Source: Eutreptiella sp. 'Long Island Sound 2002' (Eukaryota > Euglenozoa > Euglenophyceae > Eutreptiales > Eutreptiaceae). Taken from it: a stretch of DNA of 64,000 nucleotides. The position numbers were made by a program, and so were the translations under genes. The notes under the pieces are model-generated. The model was not told the DNA's origin. It made no database searches and saw only the letters and a list, made by a program, of their open reading frames with translations. Below, in pieces: positions 20,353 through 29,171 of the stretch (within the stretch, counting starts at the first letter, position 1; each line of letters starts with the position of its first letter). The stretch lies in the NCBI GenBank assembly GCA_964036045.1, contig OZ038398.1, positions 29,457,380 through 29,521,379 on the forward strand, in the 5' to 3' direction.

Positions 20353-21169
20353 AGTAAGAAAAAGTGCTTTTCCTTTGCTTTAGGACATACTCTAGTTGTA
20401 TTGCAGATGCACTGAGCAACCATGCATTTTTATCTTAGTATTGGTCCAGCCAAAAGTGGTGAGAACACATTTTGACCTATGGAACCAAACACCCAATCAG
20501 GATATTGAGTGGACCCCTTAATCCCCTTTCAATCAGAAGCAAAACATCTTTTCCTGAGTTGACTGAGCACTGACATACCTAAGGTAGAGCCTATGAATTT
20601 ATCTATGTTTTTCCATGAATACTTATCTGCCCTAGTGGTATGCACCATAGGGGGTTAGGCACCTCTTTTTGAGAGGTCCTGGGTTCAATTCCTGGTCAGC
20701 CTAACTAAGTAGGAAGATCCCATCTAAGTAGGAAGATCCCATGTGACATGGCAGTGACCTCATCGCCACATACCATGCCACCTCAGCACATATGGGACCC
20801 AAAACAAAGAGTGCACATCTCCTAAGATGGCACTATGGAGAGAGAGTGATCCTGAGGCAGTTTTCTAACTCTTTTCCCAAAACATTTCAGCTATCTCTGT
20901 GAATATGCATTCATTTGTATCCTGAGTTGCAGTTTCTGTGAATATCTAATCATCTTTCACTGTTTACACTGCAGCCCTTCATGCTTTGATCCTGAATTAC
21001 CTTCTCTTTGCATACTGTTGGCTTGGGCTATCCTGGATTGAGTTGGCTTTACTGTATTTCAACAAACAAAAGCTTTTCATCATCCAAAACCAGCAGCAGG
21101 ACACCCTACAGCAACAACAAGCAGCAGGAGAAGCAAAAACACAGTGCTGAAAACACTATAAACTTTTCT
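20353..21169 (+). repeat. A3 5' LTR
   Basis: 817 bp, starting AGTAAGAAAAAGTGC and ending AAACTTTTCT. Ends AG...CT are not the usual TG...CA; the TSD and the 3' copy confirm the borders. Confidence 0.93.
20626..20697 (+). other. tRNA-like module in the A-family LTR
   Basis: An A-box-like TAGTGGTATGC (20633) and a B-box GGTTCAATTCC (20682-20692) are spaced like a Pol III promoter. Between them ACCTC-TTTTTGA-GAGGT (20661-20677) forms a perfect 5-bp stem with a 7-base loop, like an anticodon arm with TTT. No matching acceptor stem is seen, so this is tRNA-derived rather than a functional tRNA gene. Copies lie at 37336-37407, about 55,578-55,651 and (minus) about 18,636-18,707. Confidence 0.6.
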
Positions 21170-21186
21170 GGTAGCAAGAGGGAGCC
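21170..21186 (+). promoter_or_regulatory. A3 primer-binding site
   Basis: ggtagcaagagg follows the LTR, close to the initiator tRNA-Met complement with a one-base insertion. The leader then runs to the gag ATG at 21265. Confidence 0.7.
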
Positions 21187-21264
21187 TGTCTCTGTGCACC
21201 GGCAGCGACCCCGCGCCGTACAACCAGTGCTCCGAGCAGGCAAACATAAGCAGAAGGGTGGATT

Positions 21265-23769
21265 ATGATGGATCCAGGAAGAGTGGACGCCGAGGTGAAC
21301 ACAGCGCCAGCGCCAGAGACACCGGCAAGGCCGGCGCCTGACGCTGTACCTTCGGTGGAGCCCTTACATGGGCCAATGGATACGGCGGAGGACTCCTTGG
21401 ATGGCCTCCAGACGGCCTTTGGGGCCCTGTCGGTGAAGGAAATGGTCTCTCAGCCTCAGCCTGTGAAGAGGAAGAGAGGAAACGAGAGCGAGAAGGATGC
21501 GGGAGAAGGAGCAGACGAAGGAGAGGAGCAAGGGCAAGACCCGACGGATGTCCCTACCTTCGAAGGCGCACCAAGCGCTTCTGGCCTCCATGCATCACCC
21601 TCTCCCATAACCACCACACTCCCAGCCGCCGCTACATCCACTTCCACAACCAACCAGCCTATGGCAGAGGGCACAGGCTTTACTGGCATGCCTCACTACC
21701 CCGCCTATGGCATGGGCCCACCTACCACTGCGCTCCTTGAGGCAACTACTGCCAGTGAGCCGGTGGCTTCCAGCTCTGCGCCGCGTTGGTATGCGGCTGA
21801 CCATCCCCATCCACTCCACGCCACCGGAACCTACATGGAAGTTCCTGGGTATGCTCCTGGGTGTACACCTGGGTATGCACCCCTGAGTGGGTTGAGGAGA
21901 GGACCAGAGTCTCTGGGAGGCAGGAGTAGAGGATCGGGAAGATCCTCCAACAGGTCCCTGACGCGGTCGGAGATCAACGAGGTGCTCCAAGGAGCCACTT
22001 CAAAAATCGTGAGCGACCTCACGCAAGAGATCAGGGAGAAACTGCAGCCCCTGATGATCCCGTCCCATGCGTCACCTACGACAGTGGGGATGTCACCCCA
22101 CCGAGTACAGGCTAACCACCTGGCGGCAGGGTTGACGAATACCCTGGGGAGCCTGAGGAGCCGACCGATGCCGACTCCTGCAGCAGTACCAAGAAGCCCA
22201 TTCGTCCCGAGGACAGCCCAGCCGCCCTACAGTCACGTGACGAACTCGACGAGGGCCGAGCTGGACCAGCTGGGGCTGACAGCCCTAAGGGCTATGGTGG
22301 ACGTGGAGCCTTATGGCTCCAGTGATCTAGGCGGAGACCCCTCCGATGATGGGCCGCCTTCGATGACTTCTTCTTCGCCATCGGATGACGAAGACCCTGA
22401 GGACCCCGAGGACTCCAAGGGTAAGAAGAAGAAGAAGAAGAAGAAGAAGACCCGACGCCCTGAAGGACGCCGAGCTCAGGAGGCGAAGGCTATTGCCACC
22501 TCCAAGATAGTGGTGAACCTGCCTGAATTCACAGGCAAGGACCTCAGCGAGTTCGCTGAGAACTTTGGCCGGTTCCTACGACTGACCGGCCAAACCCACG
22601 CGAGTGGGCGAGTGAAGTGCGACCTGCTCCTGCAGTGCTGCAAGACGAAGTACCTGGAGAAGCAGGTCAGGCAGATCGTCACCAACTCCGCCACCTTTGC
22701 CGACGTGTTGGTTGCCCTGGAGAGGCAGTACCCAACCTACGAGACCGACCTCTCCATCAGGGCCGAGATCCAGAACCTGCCCGTCCTGCCCAACAACCCC
22801 AAACCCGGCAGGGTCTCCGAGCTGTTGGCGGACCTGGACCACTGGGCTGGACGACTGACGCCCGGTTCCTACAGCAGCGACGACCTGCTGTTTTGGTTGT
22901 GCTCCAAGCTCCCCCATGAGCTATGGGACGAGTGCCGTCTGACGGCTGAGCGCAAGGCTAGATCCCTCCGCTACGAGGATCTATGCGTGCTGCTCCTGGA
23001 GATGGCGCTGGAGAAGGAGAGCGACCAACACCTGAACCACTACCGTCCTGGTGGTGGAGGTTCTGGAGGCAAAGGGTACCAAGGGTCCCGACCTGGGCAG
23101 GGGACTACCCCCAAACACGCCCACGCCCGCCTAATGGAGAACGTGAAGGAGCTATTCTGGTGTGATGCCAGAGATGAACAGGGCCACCTGCAGCATGCCT
23201 CCGACTGCGAGCAGCGAGACTGCTTTGTTGTCCAGGGGAAGCAGCAGGAAAAGATCACCGGCGCCAAGGTGAAGATGCCGGATCATTACCGCTGCACCAT
23301 CACGTGTGCATTCTGCGGTAAGCGGAAGCACTATGAGGACGAGTGCTACCATAAGCAACGCCTATCGGCGAAGCTTAAGGGGGAAGATCCTGGCAAAAGC
23401 TCAGGCAAAGGTGGAGGCAAGGCCAAAGGCAACGACTCCGGCAAGGGCAAGTCGAAAGGACGTGGTCAAGGTGGTCAAGACAAGGGTCAAGGCGGACGAG
23501 GAGGAGGCGCTAATCGCCAGAACGACAACAAGAACAAGGACAAGAACGGAGGTAACCCCAACCCTAATCCAGGGGGGAACTCCGAGCCCTCTGGAGGGCA
23601 GTCTGGACCTACCACACGCTCACAGACGCAGGCCCAGCAAGAACAAGGAGCCAAGCGTGAGCATGAAGGTGGTGACGACGGCAACGCCAAGAAGAGAAGC
23701 CGTTTCATGAGGATGGCCCGCAAATTGCGGAACAAGGGGTTCGAGGTGACCTGTCCCGCGGAGTTCTGA
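21265..23769 (+). CDS. A3 Gag (834 aa), ends at a leaky-type UGA
   Basis: The ATG is at 21265, with a second ATG directly after (the A1 start equivalent). The disordered Pro/Ser-rich N-terminal part ends near residue 375. A polylysine run at about 387-395 comes from an AAG microsatellite. The capsid-like domain is about 410-590, the zinc knuckle CAFCGKRKHYEDEC at 681-694, and the tail is Gly/Lys/Asn-rich. The family role is particle assembly and RNA packaging. The stop at 23767-23769 is UGA followed by CGG, and the frame continues directly into protease, so Gag-Pol is probably made by readthrough. Confidence 0.92.
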   Translation: MMDPGRVDAEVNTAPAPETPARPAPDAVPSVEPLHGPMDTAEDSLDGLQTAFGALSVKEMVSQPQPVKRKRGNESEKDAGEGADEGEEQGQDPTDVPTFEGAPSASGLHASPSPITTTLPAAATSTSTTNQPMAEGTGFTGMPHYPAYGMGPPTTALLEATTASEPVASSSAPRWYAADHPHPLHATGTYMEVPGYAPGCTPGYAPLSGLRRGPESLGGRSRGSGRSSNRSLTRSEINEVLQGATSKIVSDLTQEIREKLQPLMIPSHASPTTVGMSPHRVQANHLAAGLTNTLGSLRSRPMPTPAAVPRSPFVPRTAQPPYSHVTNSTRAELDQLGLTALRAMVDVEPYGSSDLGGDPSDDGPPSMTSSSPSDDEDPEDPEDSKGKKKKKKKKKTRRPEGRRAQEAKAIATSKIVVNLPEFTGKDLSEFAENFGRFLRLTGQTHASGRVKCDLLLQCCKTKYLEKQVRQIVTNSATFADVLVALERQYPTYETDLSIRAEIQNLPVLPNNPKPGRVSELLADLDHWAGRLTPGSYSSDDLLFWLCSKLPHELWDECRLTAERKARSLRYEDLCVLLLEMALEKESDQHLNHYRPGGGGSGGKGYQGSRPGQGTTPKHAHARLMENVKELFWCDARDEQGHLQHASDCEQRDCFVVQGKQQEKITGAKVKMPDHYRCTITCAFCGKRKHYEDECYHKQRLSAKLKGEDPGKSSGKGGGKAKGNDSGKGKSKGRGQGGQDKGQGGRGGGANRQNDNKNKDKNGGNPNPNPGGNSEPSGGQSGPTTRSQTQAQQEQGAKREHEGGDDGNAKKRSRFMRMARKLRNKGFEVTCPAEF

Positions 23770-23820
23770 CGGGGACGCTCTGGTGGCACCCAAGACCTGG
23801 TGTTTTGGGTACGTATCCGA
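23767..23820 (+). promoter_or_regulatory. Putative UGA-CGG stop-codon readthrough site
   Basis: gag UGA is followed by CGG and the same frame runs into pol with no ATG near the start. UGA-CGG is a known leaky context in some plant RNA viruses. ACCCAA (about 23,788) can pair with TTGGGT (about 23,805) as a 6-bp stem downstream. UGA-CGG is kept in A1 (15,561-15,566) and A2 (19,254-19,259); the stem is not clearly kept in A2. Confidence 0.55.
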
Positions 23821-26800
23821 CTAGGGGGACGTGAATACCTGGGGGTACTGGATACTGGAGCCACAATATCGATAGTGGCTAAGAAAATTTTACCTTGTGG
23901 GAGCCTGAAGAACACCATGACCACCGCCGCTATACGGATGGGGGATGGACATGTGGTGCACAGCTGCGGGGACTGCGAAGTGGAGGTACCTATGGGCTCC
24001 AGGACTATCGCCCATCGGTTCTATGTGATGGACACTGATGCCTTCGACTTTGTACTGGGTACTGACTTCTTCGTGCAGCACTCCCAGATACAATCCCTGA
24101 CGCTGCAAGCGCCCTACCTCCTGTACGTGGACCACGGCAGTGGCAGAGAGTCTGTGCCACTGGAGCAGTCGGAACATACCTCGAGTTACCTGAGACTATC
24201 GAAGGAGGAGCCCTCGAACATGATGGCGGCCTCCAAAACTGAGGACTATCAACTATTGGGGGAAGTCCTAGACCAAGGTCTGAAGGAGTTGGGTTACTCT
24301 CGAGAAGACCTAAGTGTGGAACTGTTCGCCAGCGACAAGCAGCATGTACTGGACCTATACTGCAGCAAGGGGAAGAACTGCAGCTACAAATTTTACTGGC
24401 CCTCTTTCGGGATGGCCTACGGGAACCCCAGATTCAGTGAACTGGGGAAGGTGCTGACCAAGGTGGCCTTGGAACGTTCCCGTATGGTCCTGTGTTCCCC
24501 CGATTGGGGAGCCCATGGGGGCAACGAGTACTGGCGAACCCTCCTTGACAAGCTGACTATCAGCTCTGTGCGGTTACCTGATGAGGCCATCTACGTGCCT
24601 CTGGGACGCAAGACGCCCATTGGGACGCCCGGATGGGGGAGTATGCTCAGCGTGGTGGACGGAAGTCTTACCACCATCCCCTGGGAAGACCTGGACCCTA
24701 CTCTGGTCCAGGCTATACAACGAGAAAGCGATGGACTCGCCTTGGGTGACTTGAAGGATCGTCTACGACCTCAAGATGCTGTTGAAACTACACCCGGAGG
24801 AGATGAGTACGTCGTGACTGACACCAACGCCCCCAACTCTCCCTGTCATGTACCTGTTCCTGATGGAGTCTCTGAGTGTGGACTATCTGAGCTACCTAGC
24901 TCTATCCACTCAGACGACGAAACTGAGCACGACGCCTTCTTCGTGCAGACTGCGGTGGAAGAAGTGGAGAACGCCGAGTACGTCGCCCCACTAAAACCCC
25001 TACTCTCCATGAGGGTGGAAGACCCCGTGGATGAAGAGCTGGACCCTCGATCCAGGCTCAGGGAGTATGTGGATTCCAAGAGGAAGTTGGTGGCGAAAAA
25101 GCTATGCTACGCGAAGCCTACCCGCAGCTCGTGGCCACTGAAGCAAGGACGTATGGGAGACCTATCCCAACTGAAGGAGGACCTCGAACAGAAGATCACC
25201 ACCTGGCAAAGGGAGGTAGATCTCAAGCTCATGAAGAGCGTATGGGGTGCCCATGTGAGGACCCCAGATGAGGACGACCTCTCGGAGGAATGTGTATGTG
25301 AACCCCCTAAAGCGTGCCTATGTTGCCATCGTCCACCGGAGATGGTTGAGCAAGACCTTCTGTATGCCTACCAAGGGCTGAAGGATGCTACCGCGGGCGA
25401 AGAGTCGGTGGAGGACCACCTCCCGACGTCTATTCAAGGGGCAAGCAACTTACACTCCGACGAGGACATGGAGGACAAGATCAAGGTACTGGACCCGCGG
25501 GTGCAAAAGCTGATAAGGACCTATCTGGAGGTGTTCGGAGAACTACCCCCTCCAGCCTCATGCGACAAGCTGGTACAGATGGACCTCAAGCTGAAACCCG
25601 AGTTCGTGGGTCACAAGATCCGGAGGAGACCCTATCCAGCTCCTAAAGAGCAGGCCGACGAGATTGAGCGACAGATACAAGAATGTATCGACGCTGGCCT
25701 AGTCCTGGAGTACAAGGATGGGGACTACCCCCTACACTGCAGCCCCTGTTTCCTGGTGGCTAAACCTGGGTCTACAGCCAAACGGCTGGTAGTGGACTAT
25801 GGAGAGCTGAACAAGAAGACGCTGAACCACTCAGGGTCCATTCCCAATATGGAGTCTACCCTGGAGAAGATAGCCTCCTGTCGCTACAAGACCAAGATGG
25901 ACAAGCGAAGTGGATTCTGGCAAGTGGACCTGACGCCCAACGCGCAGGAACTACTGGCCTTCATCACCCCTCAGGGGAGGGTATTCAAGTGGAAAGTCAT
26001 GCCATTCGGCGTGGCTAACGCTCCCGCTCTGTTCCAAGACCTGATGAACAAGATCTTGTCCATCCTACGAAGGAGACCTAAGGTGCAGGAGCTCATATCC
26101 CGTGGGGCCCAGATGGAGGCTCACATCGACGATGTATGCCTCGGGACCAATACCCAGGAGGATCACCTAATCCTCTTGGGTGAGTTCTTTGCGGTCTGCC
26201 AGGAGAACCACACACGACTCAAGCTGGAGAAGTGTGAGTTCATGCAGGAGACCATGCAGTACCTGGGGTTTGACGTTGGCTATGGGTGGTGGACCCCAGC
26301 GGCCTCTAAGGCCAAACCCCTGATGGATGCCAAGGTACGACACGAAGACCCCAAGAAAGGACTTCATGATGTACGCAGTTTCATTGGGGCGTGCAACTTC
26401 TATCGCCGCCACATCAAAAACTTCACCTACACCAGCGCGGTACTGACTGACTTGATCAAGAAGAGTACTACTTGGCGCTGGGGCCCACAAGAGCAACAAG
26501 CGTTTGACGAGCTCAAAGACAAGGTAGCCAACGCTAAGTGCTTGGGCGTGCCTAGGGCACAAGGGGAGATTATCCTGGTGACCGACGCCAGCAATGTGGG
26601 CGGTGGTGGAACGTTGTTCCAGTGGCAAGCACTAGAGAAGGAGGAGTTCGACTCGGCCATTTCCCAATGGGGGACGGAAGGTCTCAACCGAGATGGAACC
26701 CTCAAGCACAGCTACCCTGACGACAAGTGGGTCCTAGTACCTCTGGGCCACTGGAACTGGAAGTGGAACCAGGCCAGGGGGAACTACTCCACCTATGAGC

Positions 26801-28698
26801 AGGAACTGCTCGCGGGTATGCTGGTGCTATCCTCACAAGCACGACTGTTGGGGAGTAACCCTGTGGTCTGGCTATGCGACCAAGAACCGGTCCGCAGTTT
26901 CCAGAAGGGCCCCCCACCTGAGAAGGCCAAGCTACGTCGCTGGTGGACCTACCTCAGTCAACTACGGCTGACGGTACACCATATCCAGGGAGTGAAGAAC
27001 GAGTGTGCCGACTACATCAGCCGCAACAACTTCGACGCCCTGATTGGTGCCCGGTCTGAAGCGCTGGCTAAGGAAGCGTTCAGCCGTATGGACGTACACC
27101 TGGACCTGAACATGACCATGATACGCCCCCTGGATGGACTCCAACAATCGGAGTACCTACAGGAGTTTGGGGATATCTACCGGCGCCTGGAGAAACGCCT
27201 TGAACCCCTCCTGGTCAACCAAGACCAGTGGAAGCGGGACAAGAGCTACCTCTGGCACGAGGACCGCATCGTGGTGCCTAGTGACCGAGTCCCAGCGCTG
27301 CTGAAGTGGACCCATGAGTCCAGTGGTCATGTGGGTGCTGACCGTACCCTGAGGCTGTTCAAGCAGTGGTTCCACACTACGTGGACTGACGACCAGCTGC
27401 GGAAGACGCTCCTGCCTATCGTGGACAAGTGCCCGTGCAGGTCCTGTAAACCAGGGGATATCAGGGACAGAGGTCTCTACTCGACCCTGCCCATCCCTCA
27501 CTGTGCTAACAGTGTTCTATACGTGGACTACACGGAGATGCCGAAGTTCGGGGGCTATGACTTCGCCCTCGTGGTAACCTGTGGGTTGACCAGGTTTACC
27601 AGGGTGTTCCCATGTACCAAGCACATTACCGGAGAGGAGACTATCAAGATACTCCTGGAGGAGTGGTTTTGTGTCTATGGGGCGCCCAAGGAGATCAACT
27701 CCGATGAGGACGTACGAGTACGCTCAGATACTGGCTGGTACAAGAGGGTCCTGAGGTCCCTCAATGTCCAGGTGTCTACGGGGATTCCCTACTCTCACAC
27801 GAGCAACCCCCTATGTGAGCGACAGATTCGTGTCCTGAAGGAGAACGTCAGGATATGGTGCAAAACTGAACGCACCAGAGACTGGGTGAGACTACTCCCC
27901 GTCATATCCTTGATGATGAACTCCCAAGAGAGTTCAGCTACTGGCTACTCGCCACATGAGCTATTCATGGGGCGCCCGGCATGGTTCCTACATGCCCCCT
28001 ATCCAGAGGACACCCATTCTTCTGTGGGTGAATGGGTCCAAGAGCAACAAGCGAAGGTGGACAAGGCCAAGGCTATGCTCCAGAGAGTGAGGGAGTTTCA
28101 GTGGAACAAGAAGAACAAACACCGTGTACCGGCCACCTACCAAGAAGGGGACTGGGTGCTGGTGCACCACAGTCGACTACCCGCCTGGCCACGCTCTACC
28201 AGCGATGACCCATACTTCGGGCCGTACAAGATCCTATCTGTGGATGGACACCGTATCACTGTGCGGTGTTCTCCCCGTCTAGGGGGGACCCTGGTGTGCG
28301 CCGCTCAACACCTGAAGCGCTACCATGATCCTGAAGACCTCTGTGGGGAGGAGTGGGAGCTGAACGACGAGGAAATCGCCGCTCTGGACCTACAAGGGGC
28401 TGCCAGCCCTATGGAAGTTGAAGGTGAACTCCCCGACATGAACGCCGAGGAGATGGCTAAGGAGGGCTTCTACCTGGTGAAGTCTGTCCTACGCCACCGC
28501 TATCGCCAGGGTTGGCGCTTCCTCACCCTCTGGGAAGGGTTTGGAGTCGAAGAGGCCACCTGGGAGCCCTTCTCTGCATTTGTTCTACCTGAGGGACGCC
28601 TAAACTCAGTTCTGGTTGACTACTTGTCCCAGAACAACCTTGGTGAGTTGTTGAGGCTCGCCGAGACGCTTGCCTCCAAGAATAAAGCTAGGGACTGA
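23770..28698 (+). CDS. A3 Pol: PR, MT-like, RT, RNase H, integrase, chromodomain
   Basis: The frame is open from the gag UGA to TGA at 28696. Numbered from codon 23800: protease LDTGA at 17-21; MT-like domain about 143-290 with VELFAS near 172-177 and NPRF at 209-212; RT with VDYGELNKK near 665 and HIDD at 775-778; RNase H with VTDAS near 926-930; integrase zinc finger (HESSGH ... CPCRSC) about 1171-1217 and catalytic residues in VDYTEM, SDEDV and CERQI (about 1242, 1302, 1340); a GPY-type DPYFGPYKI segment; and a chromodomain-like segment about 1557-1600 ending TWEPFSAF. It matures the particle, copies RNA to DNA and integrates it. All core motifs are present; NPRF departs from the NPPF of family B. 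Confidence 0.93.
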   Translation, partial: RGRSGGTQDLVFWVRIRLGGREYLGVLDTGATISIVAKKILPCGSLKNTMTTAAIRMGDGHVVHSCGDCEVEVPMGSRTIAHRFYVMDTDAFDFVLGTDFFVQHSQIQSLTLQAPYLLYVDHGSGRESVPLEQSEHTSSYLRLSKEEPSNMMAASKTEDYQLLGEVLDQGLKELGYSREDLSVELFASDKQHVLDLYCSKGKNCSYKFYWPSFGMAYGNPRFSELGKVLTKVALERSRMVLCSPDWGAHGGNEYWRTLLDKLTISSVRLPDEAIYVPLGRKTPIGTPGWGSMLSVVDGSLTTIPWEDLDPTLVQAIQRESDGLALGDLKDRLRPQDAVETTPGGDEYVVTDTNAPNSPCHVPVPDGVSECGLSELPSSIHSDDETEHDAFFVQTAVEEVENAEYVAPLKPLLSMRVEDPVDEELDPRSRLREYVDSKRKLVAKKLCYAKPTRSSWPLKQGRMGDLSQLKEDLEQKITTWQREVDLKLMKSVWGAHVRTPDEDDLSEECVCEPPKACLCCHRPPEMVEQDLLYAYQGLKDATAGEESVEDHLPTSIQGASNLHSDEDMEDKIKVLDPRVQKLIRTYLEVFGELPPPASCDKLVQMDLKLKPEFVGHKIRRRPYPAPKEQADEIERQIQECIDAGLVLEYKDGDYPLHCSPCFLVAKPGSTAKRLVVDYGELNKKTLNHSGSIPNMESTLEKIASCRYKTKMDKRSGFWQVDLTPNAQELLAFITPQGRVFKWKVMPFGVANAPALFQDLMNKILSILRRRPKVQELISRGAQMEAHIDDVCLGTNTQEDHLILLGEFFAVCQENHTRLKLEKCEFMQETMQYLGFDVGYGWWTPAASKAKPLMDAKVRHEDPKKGLHDVRSFIGACNFYRRHIKNFTYTSAVLTDLIKKSTTWRWGPQEQQAFDELKDKVANAKCLGVPRAQGEIILVTDASNVGGGGTLFQWQALEKEEFDSAISQWGTEGLNRDGTLKHSYPDDKWVLVPLGHWNWKWNQARGNYSTYEQELLAGMLVLSSQARLLGSNPVVWLCDQEPVRSFQKGPPPEKAKLRRWWTYLSQLRLTVHHIQGVKNECADYISRNNFDALIGARSEALAKEAFSRMDVHLDLNMTMIRPLDGLQQSEYLQEFGDIYRRLEKRLEPLLVNQDQWKRDKSYLWHEDRIVVPSDRVPALLKWTHESSGHVGADRTLRLFKQWFHTTWTDDQLRKTLLPIVDKCPCRSCKPGDIRDRGLYSTLPIPHCANSVLYVDYTEMPKFGGYDFALVVTCGLTRFTRVFPCTKHITGEETIKILLEEWFCVYGAPKEINSDEDVRVRSDTGWYKRVLRSLNVQVSTGIPYSHTSNPLCERQIRVLKENVRIWCKTERTRDWVRLLPVISLMMNSQESSATGYSPHELFMGRPAWFLHAPYPEDTHSSVGEWVQEQQAKVDKAKAMLQRVREFQWNKKNKHRVPATYQEGDWVLVHHSRLPAWPRSTSDDPYFGPYKILSVDGHRITVRCSPRLGGTLVCAAQHLKRYHDPEDLCGEEWELNDEEIAALDLQGAASPMEVEGELPDMNAEEMAKEGFYLVKSVLRHRYRQGWRFLTLWEGFGVEEATWEPFSAFVLPEGRLNSVLVDYLSQNNLGELLRLAETLASKNKARD

Positions 28699-28783
28699 AC
28701 CTTACCCTTACCTGCCAAAGCGTATGTGTGAGTGTGCTAGTCCTAAGGTCCTGAGAGCAAGCCGCAGAAGTGGTGTCCTAATT
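28699..28783 (+). other. A3 3' region, part left of the LINE
   Basis: 85 bp directly after pol. It matches, on the opposite strand, family B sequence at about 44,605-44,690, so homology of the A and B 3' regions starts almost at the A pol stop. Its last 16 bases (28768-28783) are the left LINE target duplication. Confidence 0.85.
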
Positions 28784-29171
28784 TTTTGCACTGAACGGCG
28801 CCTTTTGTGGCTGGCCAGGCCGGGGAGAAAGGCTCTTGCGCGCCAAGCTTTTTTGGGGAGGGGCGGGAGCCCGAAATCAAGTTCAATCGCGGGCTGAGTA
28901 CCGCTGCACGTTGCTGTCCTCGTCTGCTTCATCTCAAAGAGACTTGGCAGCCCCGTTATAGACAACCGCAGGCCGGGGTCTCTGCTTGATACCCGAAGGC
29001 GGTGTGGTTGCGGATTGGGGGTGAGAGCATGACGGCTTGAGCACGGGGGGTGGCTTGGGGGAGGGATTCATTTGCAGAAGTGACTGGTGAGTGCTAGTGT
29101 GGTAGTACTGATTGATTGCGCCGCTAGGGCTGTCGAGGGTCGGCGTGAGAAAATGTGTAAGTGTGGCTTTT
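28784..29171 (-). other. LINE 3' UTR
   Basis: 388 bp between the ORF2 stop and the 3' end. It ends in only about four A residues before the target duplication. No hairpin or microsatellite tail is evident. Confidence 0.7.

Noticed and set aside
20626-20697. Functional tRNA-Lys(UUU) gene in the LTR
   Set aside because: The anticodon-like arm is perfect, but the D-arm region is too long and no acceptor stem pairs. It is called tRNA-like only.
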